From NCBI GenBank assembly GCA_041690535.1, contig JAWLHA010000046.1, positions 1-36,832 on the forward strand: a stretch of DNA of 36,832 nt, written 5' to 3'. Made by a program: the position numbers and the translations under genes. Shown here piece by piece: positions 14,869 through 22,804 of the stretch. Under the pieces are notes generated by a model, which saw only the letters and a program-made list of their open reading frames with translations, had not been told where the DNA came from and did not search any database. The DNA comes from JAWLHA01 sp041690535. GTDB taxonomy: Bacteria > Pseudomonadota > Gammaproteobacteria > Thiohalomonadales > Thiohalomonadaceae. Position 1 is the stretch's first letter. Each line of letters starts with the position of its first letter.

Positions 14869-15162
14869 ATGGCGACATTGAGCATTCGCAGTCTACCCGA
14901 TGAAGACCATAAGGCCCTGCGCCTGCGCGCCGCCCGGCATGGTGTCAGCATGGAGGCGGAGGCGCGGGCGATCCTGCACCGCGCATTGCAGGAGGAAAGC
15001 CCCACCGAGCAGGAGTTCGCGGCGCGGGTGCAGGAGGTACAGGCATGGGTGGCGAGGCTGCCCATGCGGGCCGCACTGGGCGGAGTGGATGACTTCATTG
15101 CCGAGCGCCGGCGCGAGGCGGCCGCGGAAGAGGCGGCTCGAGACAGGCCGCAGAGGCCGTGA
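14869..15162 (+). CDS. FitA/VapB-type antitoxin (ribbon-helix-helix)
   Basis: A 97-residue protein. The N-terminal RHH fold is visible: strand ATLSIRSLP, helix DEDHKALRLRAARHG, turn, helix SMEAEARAILHRALQEE, as in FitA-like antitoxins. The charged C-terminal tail (about 48-97) would wrap the toxin. It should bind and neutralise the PIN-domain RNase encoded next and repress the operon through the spacer palindrome. The ribosome site GGGAGG/GAGG is strong. Its stop overlaps the toxin start by 4 bp (GTGA). Confidence 0.88.
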   Translation: MATLSIRSLPDEDHKALRLRAARHGVSMEAEARAILHRALQEESPTEQEFAARVQEVQAWVARLPMRAALGGVDDFIAERRREAAAEEAARDRPQRP

Positions 15163-15542
15163 AAGGCGTCGCGCTGGATGCCTCGGCGCTGCTTGCCTTG
15201 CTGCTGGGAGAGGCGGGCGCCGAGGTGGTCCTAGCGGCCCTTCCCTCGGCCGTTGTATCCGCCGTCAACCATTCCGAGACGCTGAGCCGCTTAGTACGCG
15301 GAGGTGCTGACTGCCGGGAGGCGCGTGCGCAGCTCGACAAGTTGGGGTTTCAGGTGATGCCTTTTACCCTCGCCCAATCGGCAATTGCCGCCGAGCTCTA
15401 TGTGCCCTGCCGCTCATTCGGACTCTCTTTCGCGGATCGTGCGTGCTTGGCATTGGCATTGGAGCGGGATTTGCCGGTGCTGACAGCCGATCGGGCCTGG
15501 ATCGCGTTGGGTTTGGACCTGGACATTCGCCTGATTCGCTAA
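15159..15542 (+). CDS. VapC/FitB-type PIN-domain ribonuclease toxin
   Basis: A 127-residue PIN-domain protein, normal length. The acidic metal-binding residues are all present: Asp7 (ALDASALLALL), Glu40 (NHSETLSRL), Asp93 (SFADRACLALA) and Asp111 (VLTADRAW). VapC toxins cleave structured RNAs such as initiator tRNA or the sarcin-ricin loop; the target here is unknown. The start is GTG 15159, coupled to the antitoxin by a 4-bp overlap. It is probably active, since no catalytic residue is missing. Confidence 0.9.
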   Translation: MKGVALDASALLALLLGEAGAEVVLAALPSAVVSAVNHSETLSRLVRGGADCREARAQLDKLGFQVMPFTLAQSAIAAELYVPCRSFGLSFADRACLALALERDLPVLTADRAWIALGLDLDIRLIR

Positions 15543-15604
15543 CTGTGATCTCTCTGTTCAAATCCGCTTTCTGGGCTTGATCTTTCTGGGCTCCGCCGCC
15601 CTGG

Positions 15605-15624
15605 ATGCCCGCCTTCGCGGGCAT
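15605..15624. repeat. REP-like palindrome (family C type)
   Basis: ATGCCCGCCTTCGCGGGCAT is an imperfect hairpin lying between the convergent toxin and malate dehydrogenase genes; it may help terminate both. It is followed by TCGAATTAAGCGCTTCCCC, the terminal motif also seen at 12728-12745 and 35898-35919. It matches the complement of 35799-35818. Confidence 0.75.
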
Positions 15625-15653
15625 GTCGAATTAAGCGCTTCCCCAGCGGCGGA

Positions 15654-16655
15654 TCAGCTGTCGAAAGCGGGCCTGGGGCCGGGTTGGAGCGGCGCATCGG
15701 TGGGGCGAGGCGCTGTCTGCTCTGTCCCGTCTCTCTTCAGGGTCCGCAGTGTGCTGGCGATGGCGGCGGCGGAGCGCTCGAGGGCTAACCGCTCCCCGGG
15801 CTCCAGGGTGAGTTCCACCACCCGCTCCATTCCCCCCGCACCCAGCTGTGCCGGAACCCCCATGGCGATGGAGTCGAATCCGTATTCCCCCTGCAGCACC
15901 GAAACCATCGGCAGCAGCCGGTGGCGATCGTGGGCAATGCTCTCGACCATGGTGCAGATGGCGGCCCCCGGGGCATCATAGGCGCTGCTGTTGCCCCGCA
16001 GGGTGAGGACCTCGGCGCCGCCGTGGCGGGTCCGCTCCACCAGCCGCTCGATGGCGGCCGCATCGAGGAGGTGGGCGAGGGGAACGCCGCGGATGCAGCT
16101 ATGGCGGGTGAGCGCCACCATGAAGTCGCCGTGACCGCCGATGACCATGGCGCTCACATCCCGTGCCGAACAGCCGGCGGTGGTGGCGATGAGGGCGGCA
16201 AATCGTGCGGAGTCGAGGATCCCCGCCTGTCCGAACACGCGCCGCCGCTCCCACCCGGTGCGCTGCCAGGCGCGGTATGTCAACACATCCACCGGGTTGG
16301 TCACCATCAGCAGCAAGGCGTCCGGGGCGTGGCGCAGGACGTCGTCGACGATCCCGTCGATGATGTCGAGGTTGGTGCGTAACAAGTCGGTGCGCGCCAT
16401 CCCCAGCTTGCGCGCCGCGCCGGCGGTGATGATGACCAGGTCGGCGCCGCGAAGCAGTTCCGGTGTCGAGCCGCCGCTCAACCTCACGTCAAACCCGAGC
16501 AGCGGGCCCGCAGCTTGGATGTCCAGGGCGCAGCCGCGGGCGCGCTCCCCGTTTCGGTCTACCAGGACCAGCTCGCGGCAGAGTTGGTGCTGGGCAATGA
16601 GTAGGGCTGCCGCATCGCCGACGCGCCCGGCACCTACCACGACGATCTTCTCCAC
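15654..16655 (-). CDS. mdh: Malate dehydrogenase, LDH-like (MDH type 3)
   Basis: A 333-residue NAD-dependent dehydrogenase converting malate and oxaloacetate. Glycine-rich GAGRVG lies at 8-13. The substrate-specificity loop AARKLGMARTDLL has Arg82 and Arg88, as in malate rather than lactate dehydrogenases. Asn120 is in VTNPVDVL, Asp148 and Arg151 are in GQAGILDSARF, and catalytic His175 is in VIGGHGD. The start is GTG 16655, with AGAGGAG about 9 bp upstream; the frame runs 225 bp further upstream but only through repeat sequence. The C-terminal tail of about 24 residues is Pro/Thr rich and probably dispensable. It is monocistronic, convergent with the toxin gene. Confidence 0.9.
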   Translation of the reverse strand: MEKIVVVGAGRVGDAAALLIAQHQLCRELVLVDRNGERARGCALDIQAAGPLLGFDVRLSGGSTPELLRGADLVIITAGAARKLGMARTDLLRTNLDIIDGIVDDVLRHAPDALLLMVTNPVDVLTYRAWQRTGWERRRVFGQAGILDSARFAALIATTAGCSARDVSAMVIGGHGDFMVALTRHSCIRGVPLAHLLDAAAIERLVERTRHGGAEVLTLRGNSSAYDAPGAAICTMVESIAHDRHRLLPMVSVLQGEYGFDSIAMGVPAQLGAGGMERVVELTLEPGERLALERSAAAIASTLRTLKRDGTEQTAPRPTDAPLQPGPRPAFDS

Positions 16656-16764
16656 GCGAACTCTCCTCTGTCGGTATTCTGAAAAGGCAGCCCCAGGGGG
16701 TGGTGCCCGTTTGAACAGGTGCGGCTCTTTTCCGATGACCGCAACGGAGATGCGACACACCTCA

Positions 16765-16837
16765 GTAGGGTGGATAAGCGCAGCGCATCCACCGTACGGC
16801 ATCGAACTGGTGGATGCGCTGCGCTTATCCACCCTAC
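16765..16837. repeat. Bare core palindrome of family B
   Basis: A perfect 29-bp inverted repeat (16765-16793 and 16809-16837) around a 15-nt loop, without the outer CTAGAGCACCGAACAG ends. It would form a very stable cruciform or RNA hairpin. It lies 110 bp upstream of mdh. The arms match those inside the full elements at 31037 and 35532. Confidence 0.9.
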
Positions 16838-17363
16838 TGCTCACGGGCACAACAGAGACCGAGGTGGAATAGAGCCGCACCCGATTTGAATAACTATAGG
16901 GAGCGTGCGCCGCATCGTCCCGGTGAAGTGCCCGAGGGCCTACCGGGCGAGACGGTGCGCCCCCAGAAGAGGGCGTGGAGCGAGGTCCCGGTTACTTAGG
17001 CAACGCACCGGGCTTGCGTTCGTGCTTGCCGTACGCCATCTGCAGTCGGCAGCGGCCCGGCGTGTTCTAATAAGTTTGTCGCGGCAATGCCCTTCGTTGC
17101 ATTGCTCCAAGGAGAGAGTCGTTTCGTTCGGGAGCGGCGTAAGTCCTTGAAGCCGGCCACGAGCGTCCAGGGATGTCTCTCGGAGCCGCTTGCGCGCTCA
17201 TGCGCTCACCCGGGGATTGATCCCGTTCGGGTGCAGAGTCAACGTAAGCATCTCAGCGATGGGATTTGGGGGACGCGCAGGAAAATGACGCCAGGTTTCA
17301 AGTCCATCCGAACAGGCGCCCTGTTCGCCTGTTCGGTCCGACAGTCACAATCGAGGAGTTTCA
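16838..17363. other. Long gene-poor spacer before the EcsC-family gene
   Basis: No convincing gene is seen in these 526 bp. A faint family A remnant may lie at about 17138-17175 (CGTAAGTCCTTGAA, then GAGCGTCCAGGGATG). A stem-loop with an 11-bp stem (17308-17318 with 17326-17336) and 7-nt loop precedes the ribosome site of the next gene and could affect its expression. Confidence 0.5.
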
Positions 17364-18179
17364 ATGGAAACTGACCAGCCAATCAGTGGCGAGGACATCG
17401 TCGCCCTCCGGGCCGCGTACCGGCGTCTGGAGCATCCCGGGCTCGTGGATCGGTTGACGGCACTGACCGGCGCGCCCCTGGAGCGGGCCGCGCAGTTGCT
17501 TCCGGCCCGTTGGGAGGCCGTTGTTCAGGAAGCGACCGAAGCGGCGTTGATCAAGGCCATGCGCTGGTCGGCAAAGGGGGTTGGTGCGCGCCCCGCGGGA
17601 GGCGGGAGTGACCTACTGCTCTCGGCCTGTTCCGGGGCGCTGGGCGGGCTGGGCGGGTGGGCGACCCTGGCGGCCGAGCTTCCGGTGACCACCACCCTGA
17701 TGCTGCGCTCCATCGCCGCCATTGCCCGGGAGGAGGGGGAAGATCCCGGTGAGCCGATGACCCAGCTCGCCTGCCTGGAGGTGCTCGCTCTGGGTCAACG
17801 GTCCGGGGGGACTGGGGAGGCGGGGGTGACGGGGGGATACTACGGCCTTCGCATCGCCCTCACCCACCACCTGCGCAAGGTGAAACTGGATCTGCTGCGC
17901 CACGGCCTGTCGGCCGCCTCGCCGGCCTTGGCCGGGCTGTTGACGGCCATAGCCCATCGCTACGGGGCTGCCGTGGCCCAGAAAGTGGCGGCCCAAGCCG
18001 TTCCGCTGCTCGGTGCTGCGGCGGGTGCGGCCGTGAACACCCTCTTCCTGAAGCACTTTCAGGCGCTTGCCCACGCCCACTTCACCCTGCGTCGCTTGGA
18101 GCGCACCCATGGCGAGGCTGTGGTGCGGCAACTCTACCTGGAATACGGCAGGCTCTACACTGGACGGGTGGGGCAGTGA
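17364..18179 (+). CDS. EcsC-family protein
   Basis: A 271-residue protein of the EcsC family, named after a Bacillus gene of unclear biochemical role. Conserved blocks visible: LPVTTTLMLRSIAAIAREEGEDP (about 105-127), followed by CLEVLALGQ, the YYGLR stretch (159-163), and the C-terminal GAAAGAAVNTLFLKHFQALAHAHFTLRRLE. A Gly/Ala-rich hydrophobic stretch (about 78-103) and another near 212-228 suggest membrane association without a signal peptide. ATG 17364 has a strong GAGGAG. It stands alone, with repeats on one side and a small convergent gene on the other. Function unknown. Confidence 0.82.
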   Translation: METDQPISGEDIVALRAAYRRLEHPGLVDRLTALTGAPLERAAQLLPARWEAVVQEATEAALIKAMRWSAKGVGARPAGGGSDLLLSACSGALGGLGGWATLAAELPVTTTLMLRSIAAIAREEGEDPGEPMTQLACLEVLALGQRSGGTGEAGVTGGYYGLRIALTHHLRKVKLDLLRHGLSAASPALAGLLTAIAHRYGAAVAQKVAAQAVPLLGAAAGAAVNTLFLKHFQALAHAHFTLRRLERTHGEAVVRQLYLEYGRLYTGRVGQ

Positions 18180-18239
18180 TCCCCGCCCGTCGACCCTCAC
18201 TTCTGGTCCCTGCGCCTCAACCCGCGCCCTGAGGCCGCG

Positions 18240-18404
18240 TCAGCGGCCCACGGTGACCACTTCCCTTGGTGAGTGCACCGAATTGGCCACGCAGCTCCAC
18301 GCGCTCCCTTCTCGCGCGCACTTCGGGTACTCCTCAATGGTCTTGCAGCCGAAATAGGTGAATACGGCCATGAGCGCCGCTGCAAGCACAACCACTCTCT
18401 CCAT
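18240..18404 (-). CDS. Small hypothetical membrane or secreted protein (54 residues)
   Basis: A 54-residue frame beginning at ATG 18404 with AAGGGAG about 8 bp upstream. Residues 4-19 (VVVLAAALMAVFTYFG) form one hydrophobic segment after a short charged start. Three cysteines follow (20, 29 and 38), in FGCKTIEEYPKCAREGSAWSC, suited to an exported protein with disulfides. FGC is not a good lipobox. It lies between the EcsC gene (convergent) and a family A MITE. I do not recognise a family; the ribosome site and export-like composition are the only support. Confidence 0.5.
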   Translation of the reverse strand: MERVVVLAAALMAVFTYFGCKTIEEYPKCAREGSAWSCVANSVHSPREVVTVGR

Positions 18405-18530
18405 GGCGATCTCCCTTGCACAGAATCCATACGTATCGAAGGGGATTTTCGCGGCAATCGGCTCCCGAGACAATCGGAAAAAATCCCATTGGTCTGTAGG
18501 ATGAGCGCTTACGGTTGTTGCCGCTGTTGC

Positions 18531-18791
18531 CAGGGTAAACGCATACTTACCCAAGAGCGATGTAAGTCCTTGAAAGCAGGTCGACGGCCGCGGATTGGTG
18601 CAAGGACGCATCCGCGGGAGGGCAGGGATGCCCGAAGCGGCCGCGGCCGTCGAGCGTACAGGGATGGAAGATGATTGCTCCTGCATAATCTTTACTCCCG
18701 GCATCCATGTCGGTCGTATTCACAGTGCACCTGCTTTCAAGGACTTACATCGCTCACAGCACGGCCGTGACGTTAGTATGCGTTTACCTTG
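18531..18791. mobile_element. Family A MITE, full copy (261 bp)
   Basis: It has terminal inverted repeats CAGGGTAAACGCATACT and the complement of GTTTACCTTG, and inner inverted repeats GATGTAAGTCCTTGAAAGCA about 20-35 bp in from each end. The interior contains several small hairpins and no credible gene. Orientation is opposite to the copy at 27413. Flanking duplication is unclear, with TGCC on both sides if the ends are trimmed by one or two bases. Confidence 0.88.
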
Positions 18792-18862
18792 CCAACTGTT
18801 GACTGGCCGGCGAGAAGCGGCAAGCATGCACCGTAAATGCCCAACGAAACCGGGTCGAGCCC

Positions 18863-21460
18863 ATGGATCACACCACCGACACGCCGGCAGCGGACGAGTT
18901 CTTTGAGGAGTTGCCGCTGCCAAACGCCTTCTGGCATCACGACGTTCCGGTCGAGAATGTCCTGCGTGCCGAACTTCTTGAGTGTTCCCCCGACGCGCCC
19001 CTCCATCGCGCAGCGGAGCTCATGGCGGAGCGGCAGTGCAGCTCGGTACTCGTCGTGGAAGGCGACGTGGCCGTGGGTATCTGGACCGAACGGGATGCGC
19101 TGGCCGTGGACTTCTCCGACCCTGCGGCCTTCGGCCGGGCGGTTGGCGAGGTGATGAGCTCTCCGGTGAGGAGCGTCTCTGCAGACTGCTCCCTGCACGA
19201 GCTGGCGGTCCGGTTTCAGGAGGAGGGGGTGCGCCACTATCTGGTGGTGGATGGGCATGGTGAGCGCTGCGGCATCGTCTCCCAGACCGATGTGGTGGTG
19301 AACCAGGGGATCGAGCACTACCTGCGACTGCGCAAGACCCGTTCGGTGGTGCGCCGCCTGCCCCTGGTGGTGGAGGAAGGTCTGGGCATCGCCGAGGTCG
19401 CCCGCAAGATGCGGGAGTACCCCACCGATGCGGTTGTGGTCGAGTACGGCACCGGCGAGCACGGCATCCTGACCGAGCGGGACGTGGTCCGGCTGGTAGC
19501 CTCCCGGCAAGGGAACGCGCCGGTGGGACCGCTGGCCAGCCGGCCGCTCATCGCCATCCCGGCCGAAAGTAGCCTCTACCGAGCCAGAAATCTCCTTCTG
19601 AGCAGCCGCGTGCGTCATGTGGCGGTCACCGGGGCCGAGGGCGAGCTGTTGGGGCTCATCGGCTTCACGGACATCCTCTTCGGCATGGAGTTCGCCTACC
19701 TGCAGGAGTTGCGCACGGCCCTGCAGGCGCGGGATGAAGCGCTCACCGTCTCGCGGCGGAGCCTGCGCCTGGCGGAGCGCATCATCGAGTGTTCACCCGA
19801 AGGGATCATGATCACCGACAGCCATGGCATCATCCAGTCGGTCAATCCCGCCTTCACCCGGCTCACCGGTTACAGTTCCGGAGAGGTGGTCGGCCGCAGT
19901 CCGGGACTCCTCAGTTCAGGCCGTCACGGCCCGGAGTTCTATCATGCCTTGTGGGCGCGGCTCAGCGCAGAGGGGGAGTGGCAGGGGGAGATCTGGAACC
20001 GCCGCAAGAACGGCGAAATCTTTCCGGAGTTGCTCACCATCGCGGCCATTACCGATACCGACGAGTCGGGGGAGGTGACCCACTACGCGGCGCTGTTCAG
20101 CGACATCACCGCGCTGAAGGCCAATGAGGAGCAGATCCGCAGAATGGCCTACTACGATCCCCTCACCGGTCTGCCCAACCGTCGGTTGTTCAGCGATCGC
20201 CTGGCGGTGGCCATGGCCCATGCCCACCGCCACCGCAACCGGACCGCCGTGGTGTTCGTGGACCTGGACCGGTTCAAGGAGATCAACGACAGCTATGGCC
20301 ATATCACTGGCGATGTGCTGCTGCAGGAGATCGCCAAGCGGCTTCGGGAGGCGGTGCGCGAGGACGATACCGTGGCGCGCCTGGGGGGCGATGAATTCGT
20401 TCTGCTCCTGGCGGATATCGGCAGCGCCGATGATGCGGTGGGGACGGCCCGCCGCATCATCGAGGCGATGAAGGAGCCCATCCAGTTGGAGGGGCGGGCG
20501 CTGACGGTGACGGCCAGTGTGGGCATCAGCTTCTATCCCGATGACGGTGACTCCATCGAGACGCTGGTGCAGAACGCCGACGCAGCCATGTACCAGGCCA
20601 AGAGCGCCGGCCGGAACGGCTACCGGCTCTACTCTCCGGCGCTGAACAGCCACACGCTGCAACACCTGGCCATGGAGATGGCCCTGCGCGACGCGCTGGA
20701 GCAGGATCAGCTGGTGTTGCACTACCAGCCGCTGATCGAATCGGACAGCGGGCGCGTGGTCTCGCTGGAGGCGCTGCTGCGCTGGCGCCATCCCCAGTTG
20801 GGGCTGATGGCGCCGGCGGATTTCCTGCCCCTTGCGGAGGAGAGTGGCCTGATCATCCCCATCGGCAGCTGGGTGGTGAACAGGGTGGTCGCCGATCTTC
20901 AGCAGTGGGACGCCGAAGGGGTGTCGGGTTTCGACGTGGCCATCAACCTCTCACGGCGGCAGTTCGCCTGGGACGGATTGGCCCGAAGCCTCACCGATGC
21001 CGTGGGGGCGTCGACCGTGCCCCCCTCCCGCCTGACCCTGGATGTCGATGAAGCGCTGCTGGCGGAGGACTTCTCCCGGACGCTCAAGACAACTCACCTG
21101 CTGCGGGAAGCCGGCGTGGGGATCGCCATGGATGATTACGGCACGGGCGCGCTCCCCATTTGCGATCTCAAGCGCTTGCCGTTGAAGGCCCTGAAGCTCC
21201 ATCGCGTGCTGATCCGCGAGATCGCCAGCGACGAGACCGAGGCGGCCGTGGTGGCTGCGGTGCTTCAACTGGCCAAGGCGCTTGGCCTTGTGGCCGTGGC
21301 GAAGGGGGTGGAGTCCGAGCCGCAGCGGGCGCGCCTCTGCGCCATGGGGTGCCACATCATGCAGGGCTTCTGCTTTGGGGCACCGCAGCCATTCTCCGAG
21401 CTGGGCGGGATGCTGCGCCAGGGCCGCGGCCAGATGCCGCTTCCCTGCCGGTGTCCCTAG
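18863..21460 (+). CDS. CBS(4)-PAS-GGDEF-EAL c-di-GMP signalling protein
   Basis: An 865-residue soluble protein without signal or membrane segments. Two CBS pairs (about 33-150 and 160-275) should sense adenine nucleotides or similar ligands. A linker helix and a PAS domain (about 300-415) follow. The GGDEF domain has its motif at 508-512 and an inhibitory-site RxxD at 499-502, so it is probably an active, product-inhibited diguanylate cyclase. The EAL domain (about 605-855) keeps Glu636 (EALLR), Asn695, Asp757/758 and Gln834. It has Asp727 in place of the ELTE Glu, His780 in place of Asp in the KID motif, and Lys814 in place of the first Glu of EGVE. Phosphodiesterase activity is therefore doubtful. 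The ribosome site at ATG 18863 is weak. It sits just downstream of a family A MITE, which may carry its promoter. Confidence 0.92.
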   Translation: MDHTTDTPAADEFFEELPLPNAFWHHDVPVENVLRAELLECSPDAPLHRAAELMAERQCSSVLVVEGDVAVGIWTERDALAVDFSDPAAFGRAVGEVMSSPVRSVSADCSLHELAVRFQEEGVRHYLVVDGHGERCGIVSQTDVVVNQGIEHYLRLRKTRSVVRRLPLVVEEGLGIAEVARKMREYPTDAVVVEYGTGEHGILTERDVVRLVASRQGNAPVGPLASRPLIAIPAESSLYRARNLLLSSRVRHVAVTGAEGELLGLIGFTDILFGMEFAYLQELRTALQARDEALTVSRRSLRLAERIIECSPEGIMITDSHGIIQSVNPAFTRLTGYSSGEVVGRSPGLLSSGRHGPEFYHALWARLSAEGEWQGEIWNRRKNGEIFPELLTIAAITDTDESGEVTHYAALFSDITALKANEEQIRRMAYYDPLTGLPNRRLFSDRLAVAMAHAHRHRNRTAVVFVDLDRFKEINDSYGHITGDVLLQEIAKRLREAVREDDTVARLGGDEFVLLLADIGSADDAVGTARRIIEAMKEPIQLEGRALTVTASVGISFYPDDGDSIETLVQNADAAMYQAKSAGRNGYRLYSPALNSHTLQHLAMEMALRDALEQDQLVLHYQPLIESDSGRVVSLEALLRWRHPQLGLMAPADFLPLAEESGLIIPIGSWVVNRVVADLQQWDAEGVSGFDVAINLSRRQFAWDGLARSLTDAVGASTVPPSRLTLDVDEALLAEDFSRTLKTTHLLREAGVGIAMDDYGTGALPICDLKRLPLKALKLHRVLIREIASDETEAAVVAAVLQLAKALGLVAVAKGVESEPQRARLCAMGCHIMQGFCFGAPQPFSELGGMLRQGRGQMPLPCRCP

Positions 21461-21465
21461 CCCGG

Positions 21466-21486
21466 ACCAAGCAGGTCCTGCTTGGT
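21466..21486. terminator. Stem-loop between convergent genes
   Basis: A 9-bp stem, ACCAAGCAG/CTGCTTGGT, with a 3-nt loop, between the ends of the GGDEF-EAL gene and the outer-membrane protein gene. It lacks a clear T run, so termination is inferred. Confidence 0.5.
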
Positions 21487-21498
21487 TCGCAACCCTGT

Positions 21499-22803
21499 TC
21501 AGTAGTTGTACGAGGTCGAGAGGAAGGCGGTGAAGGTGTTCATTTCTACCTTCTGAACGTTGGCCACGCCGCCGATCACCTGGGCTTCGCCACTGCCCTG
21601 GCTGTAACTCACTCCGCCGGTGATGGACGAACTGCGCGTAAAGCGGCTCGCACTGAGGCTGAACCCGACCAGGTTCACGTGATCGTCCTGGTTCACCCGA
21701 TCCCTGGAGATCTCGGGCGTGTTGGCGTTGTTGGTGAACACCCCCCCGCGCAGGGCCCACTGGTCGGAGAGGTAGTATTCGGCGCCGACCGCAACGTCCC
21801 AGGTCGCCTCGCGGCCGTTCGCGAAGGCGGTGGCGTCGGTGGCGGTGTAATAGGAGAAGTCACCGGAGATCAGCAAGCGGTTCGACGGAAAGTAGGCCAC
21901 ACCGATCCGGGTGTTAAACGGCAGATCGCGTTCTGCGCTGCCGCTGATGAGGCTCGGGTCCCGCGGATCGTTGGGATCGACGTTGCCGGCCTGGGACTGA
22001 CACTGGGCATCGAGGGTGATGCCGGGATCCGTGATGTTGGTGATGCAGGTATTCTGAAACTGGGTCTCCGAAGAGAGGAGCAGGGGCTTGCGCACGCTCA
22101 GGCCGAAGGACCATTGGTCTGCCGGGCTCCACATAAACCCAATGATGGGCTCCAGTCCGATCTCCTCGGTCTCCAGATAGGCGTTGACCCACTGGAACTC
22201 CCCATCGCGCTGGCGGACCCACTGATTGTTGATCAGCTGCTGGTTGCGCATGTGCAGGTAGAGGGTGGCACCGAGCGAAAAACGGTCGCTCAGCTCCAGC
22301 GCATAGGAGGGACCGATCTTCGTGGTGGTGTCCTGGTTGTTGACGTTGATGACGAACTCCTCCAGGTCGTTCGGTTCGGTCCCGCTGAACGAAAAGCGGG
22401 AGTCCTGATCCTCGAGGATGGAGTCGGTGACCGCGTAGGAAAAACCGATGGTGCCGGAGCCCAGCGGCTGGACGAAGCCGAAGAAGTTTGGCAGCAGGGC
22501 CGAGGACTCGCGCACCCAGTCGCCGCCCCGAAGGGCGTTTTTGTAGACGGTCGAGGTGCGGTGAAAGGCGTTCACGCTGGCGGAGATGTTCTTGCGCCCG
22601 GCATAGACGATGCCGGCCGGGTTGTAGAACAACCCCGAAGGGTCATCGGAGACCGCCGTGTAGGCCCCACCCATGCCGGTGGCGCGCTCACCAATGAGGA
22701 TGTTGTTATAGTGCAGTTCATCTCCAAAGGCGGTGCCGCTAAAAGCCGCACCCAACAGTGCGCCAAGGGGGAAGAGCAGGCGTTTCATGTGATGGCTCGA
22801 CAT
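21499..22803 (-). CDS. OmpP1/FadL-type outer-membrane transport protein
   Basis: A 434-residue beta-barrel protein, last of a four-gene operon. The N-terminal signal peptide (MKRLLFPLGALLGAAFSGTA-FG) follows a short extension. The hallmark ERATGMGGAYTAVSDDPSGLFYNPAG (about residues 39-64) matches FadL/OmpP1 N-termini. Alternating amphipathic strands run to an aromatic C-terminus (STSYNY), as expected for Bam-dependent insertion. FadL relatives move hydrophobic compounds, fatty acids or aromatics across the outer membrane; the substrate is unknown. ATG 22803 begins one base after the M48 stop (TGAAATG), with GAGG upstream; ATG 22788 is an alternative. Confidence 0.85.
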   Translation of the reverse strand: MSSHHMKRLLFPLGALLGAAFSGTAFGDELHYNNILIGERATGMGGAYTAVSDDPSGLFYNPAGIVYAGRKNISASVNAFHRTSTVYKNALRGGDWVRESSALLPNFFGFVQPLGSGTIGFSYAVTDSILEDQDSRFSFSGTEPNDLEEFVINVNNQDTTTKIGPSYALELSDRFSLGATLYLHMRNQQLINNQWVRQRDGEFQWVNAYLETEEIGLEPIIGFMWSPADQWSFGLSVRKPLLLSSETQFQNTCITNITDPGITLDAQCQSQAGNVDPNDPRDPSLISGSAERDLPFNTRIGVAYFPSNRLLISGDFSYYTATDATAFANGREATWDVAVGAEYYLSDQWALRGGVFTNNANTPEISRDRVNQDDHVNLVGFSLSASRFTRSSSITGGVSYSQGSGEAQVIGGVANVQKVEMNTFTAFLSTSYNY

Positions 22804-22804
22804 T

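Noticed and set aside
15364..15624. Open frame beginning MPAKAGIQ
   Set aside because: A well-known artefact of translating the REP-like GCCCGCGAAGGCGGGC palindrome; it lies antisense to the PIN toxin.
16656..16880. N-terminal extension of malate dehydrogenase
   Set aside because: The extra 75 residues are translated from a repeat palindrome; the GTG at 16655 has a strong ribosome site and starts the Rossmann fold normally.
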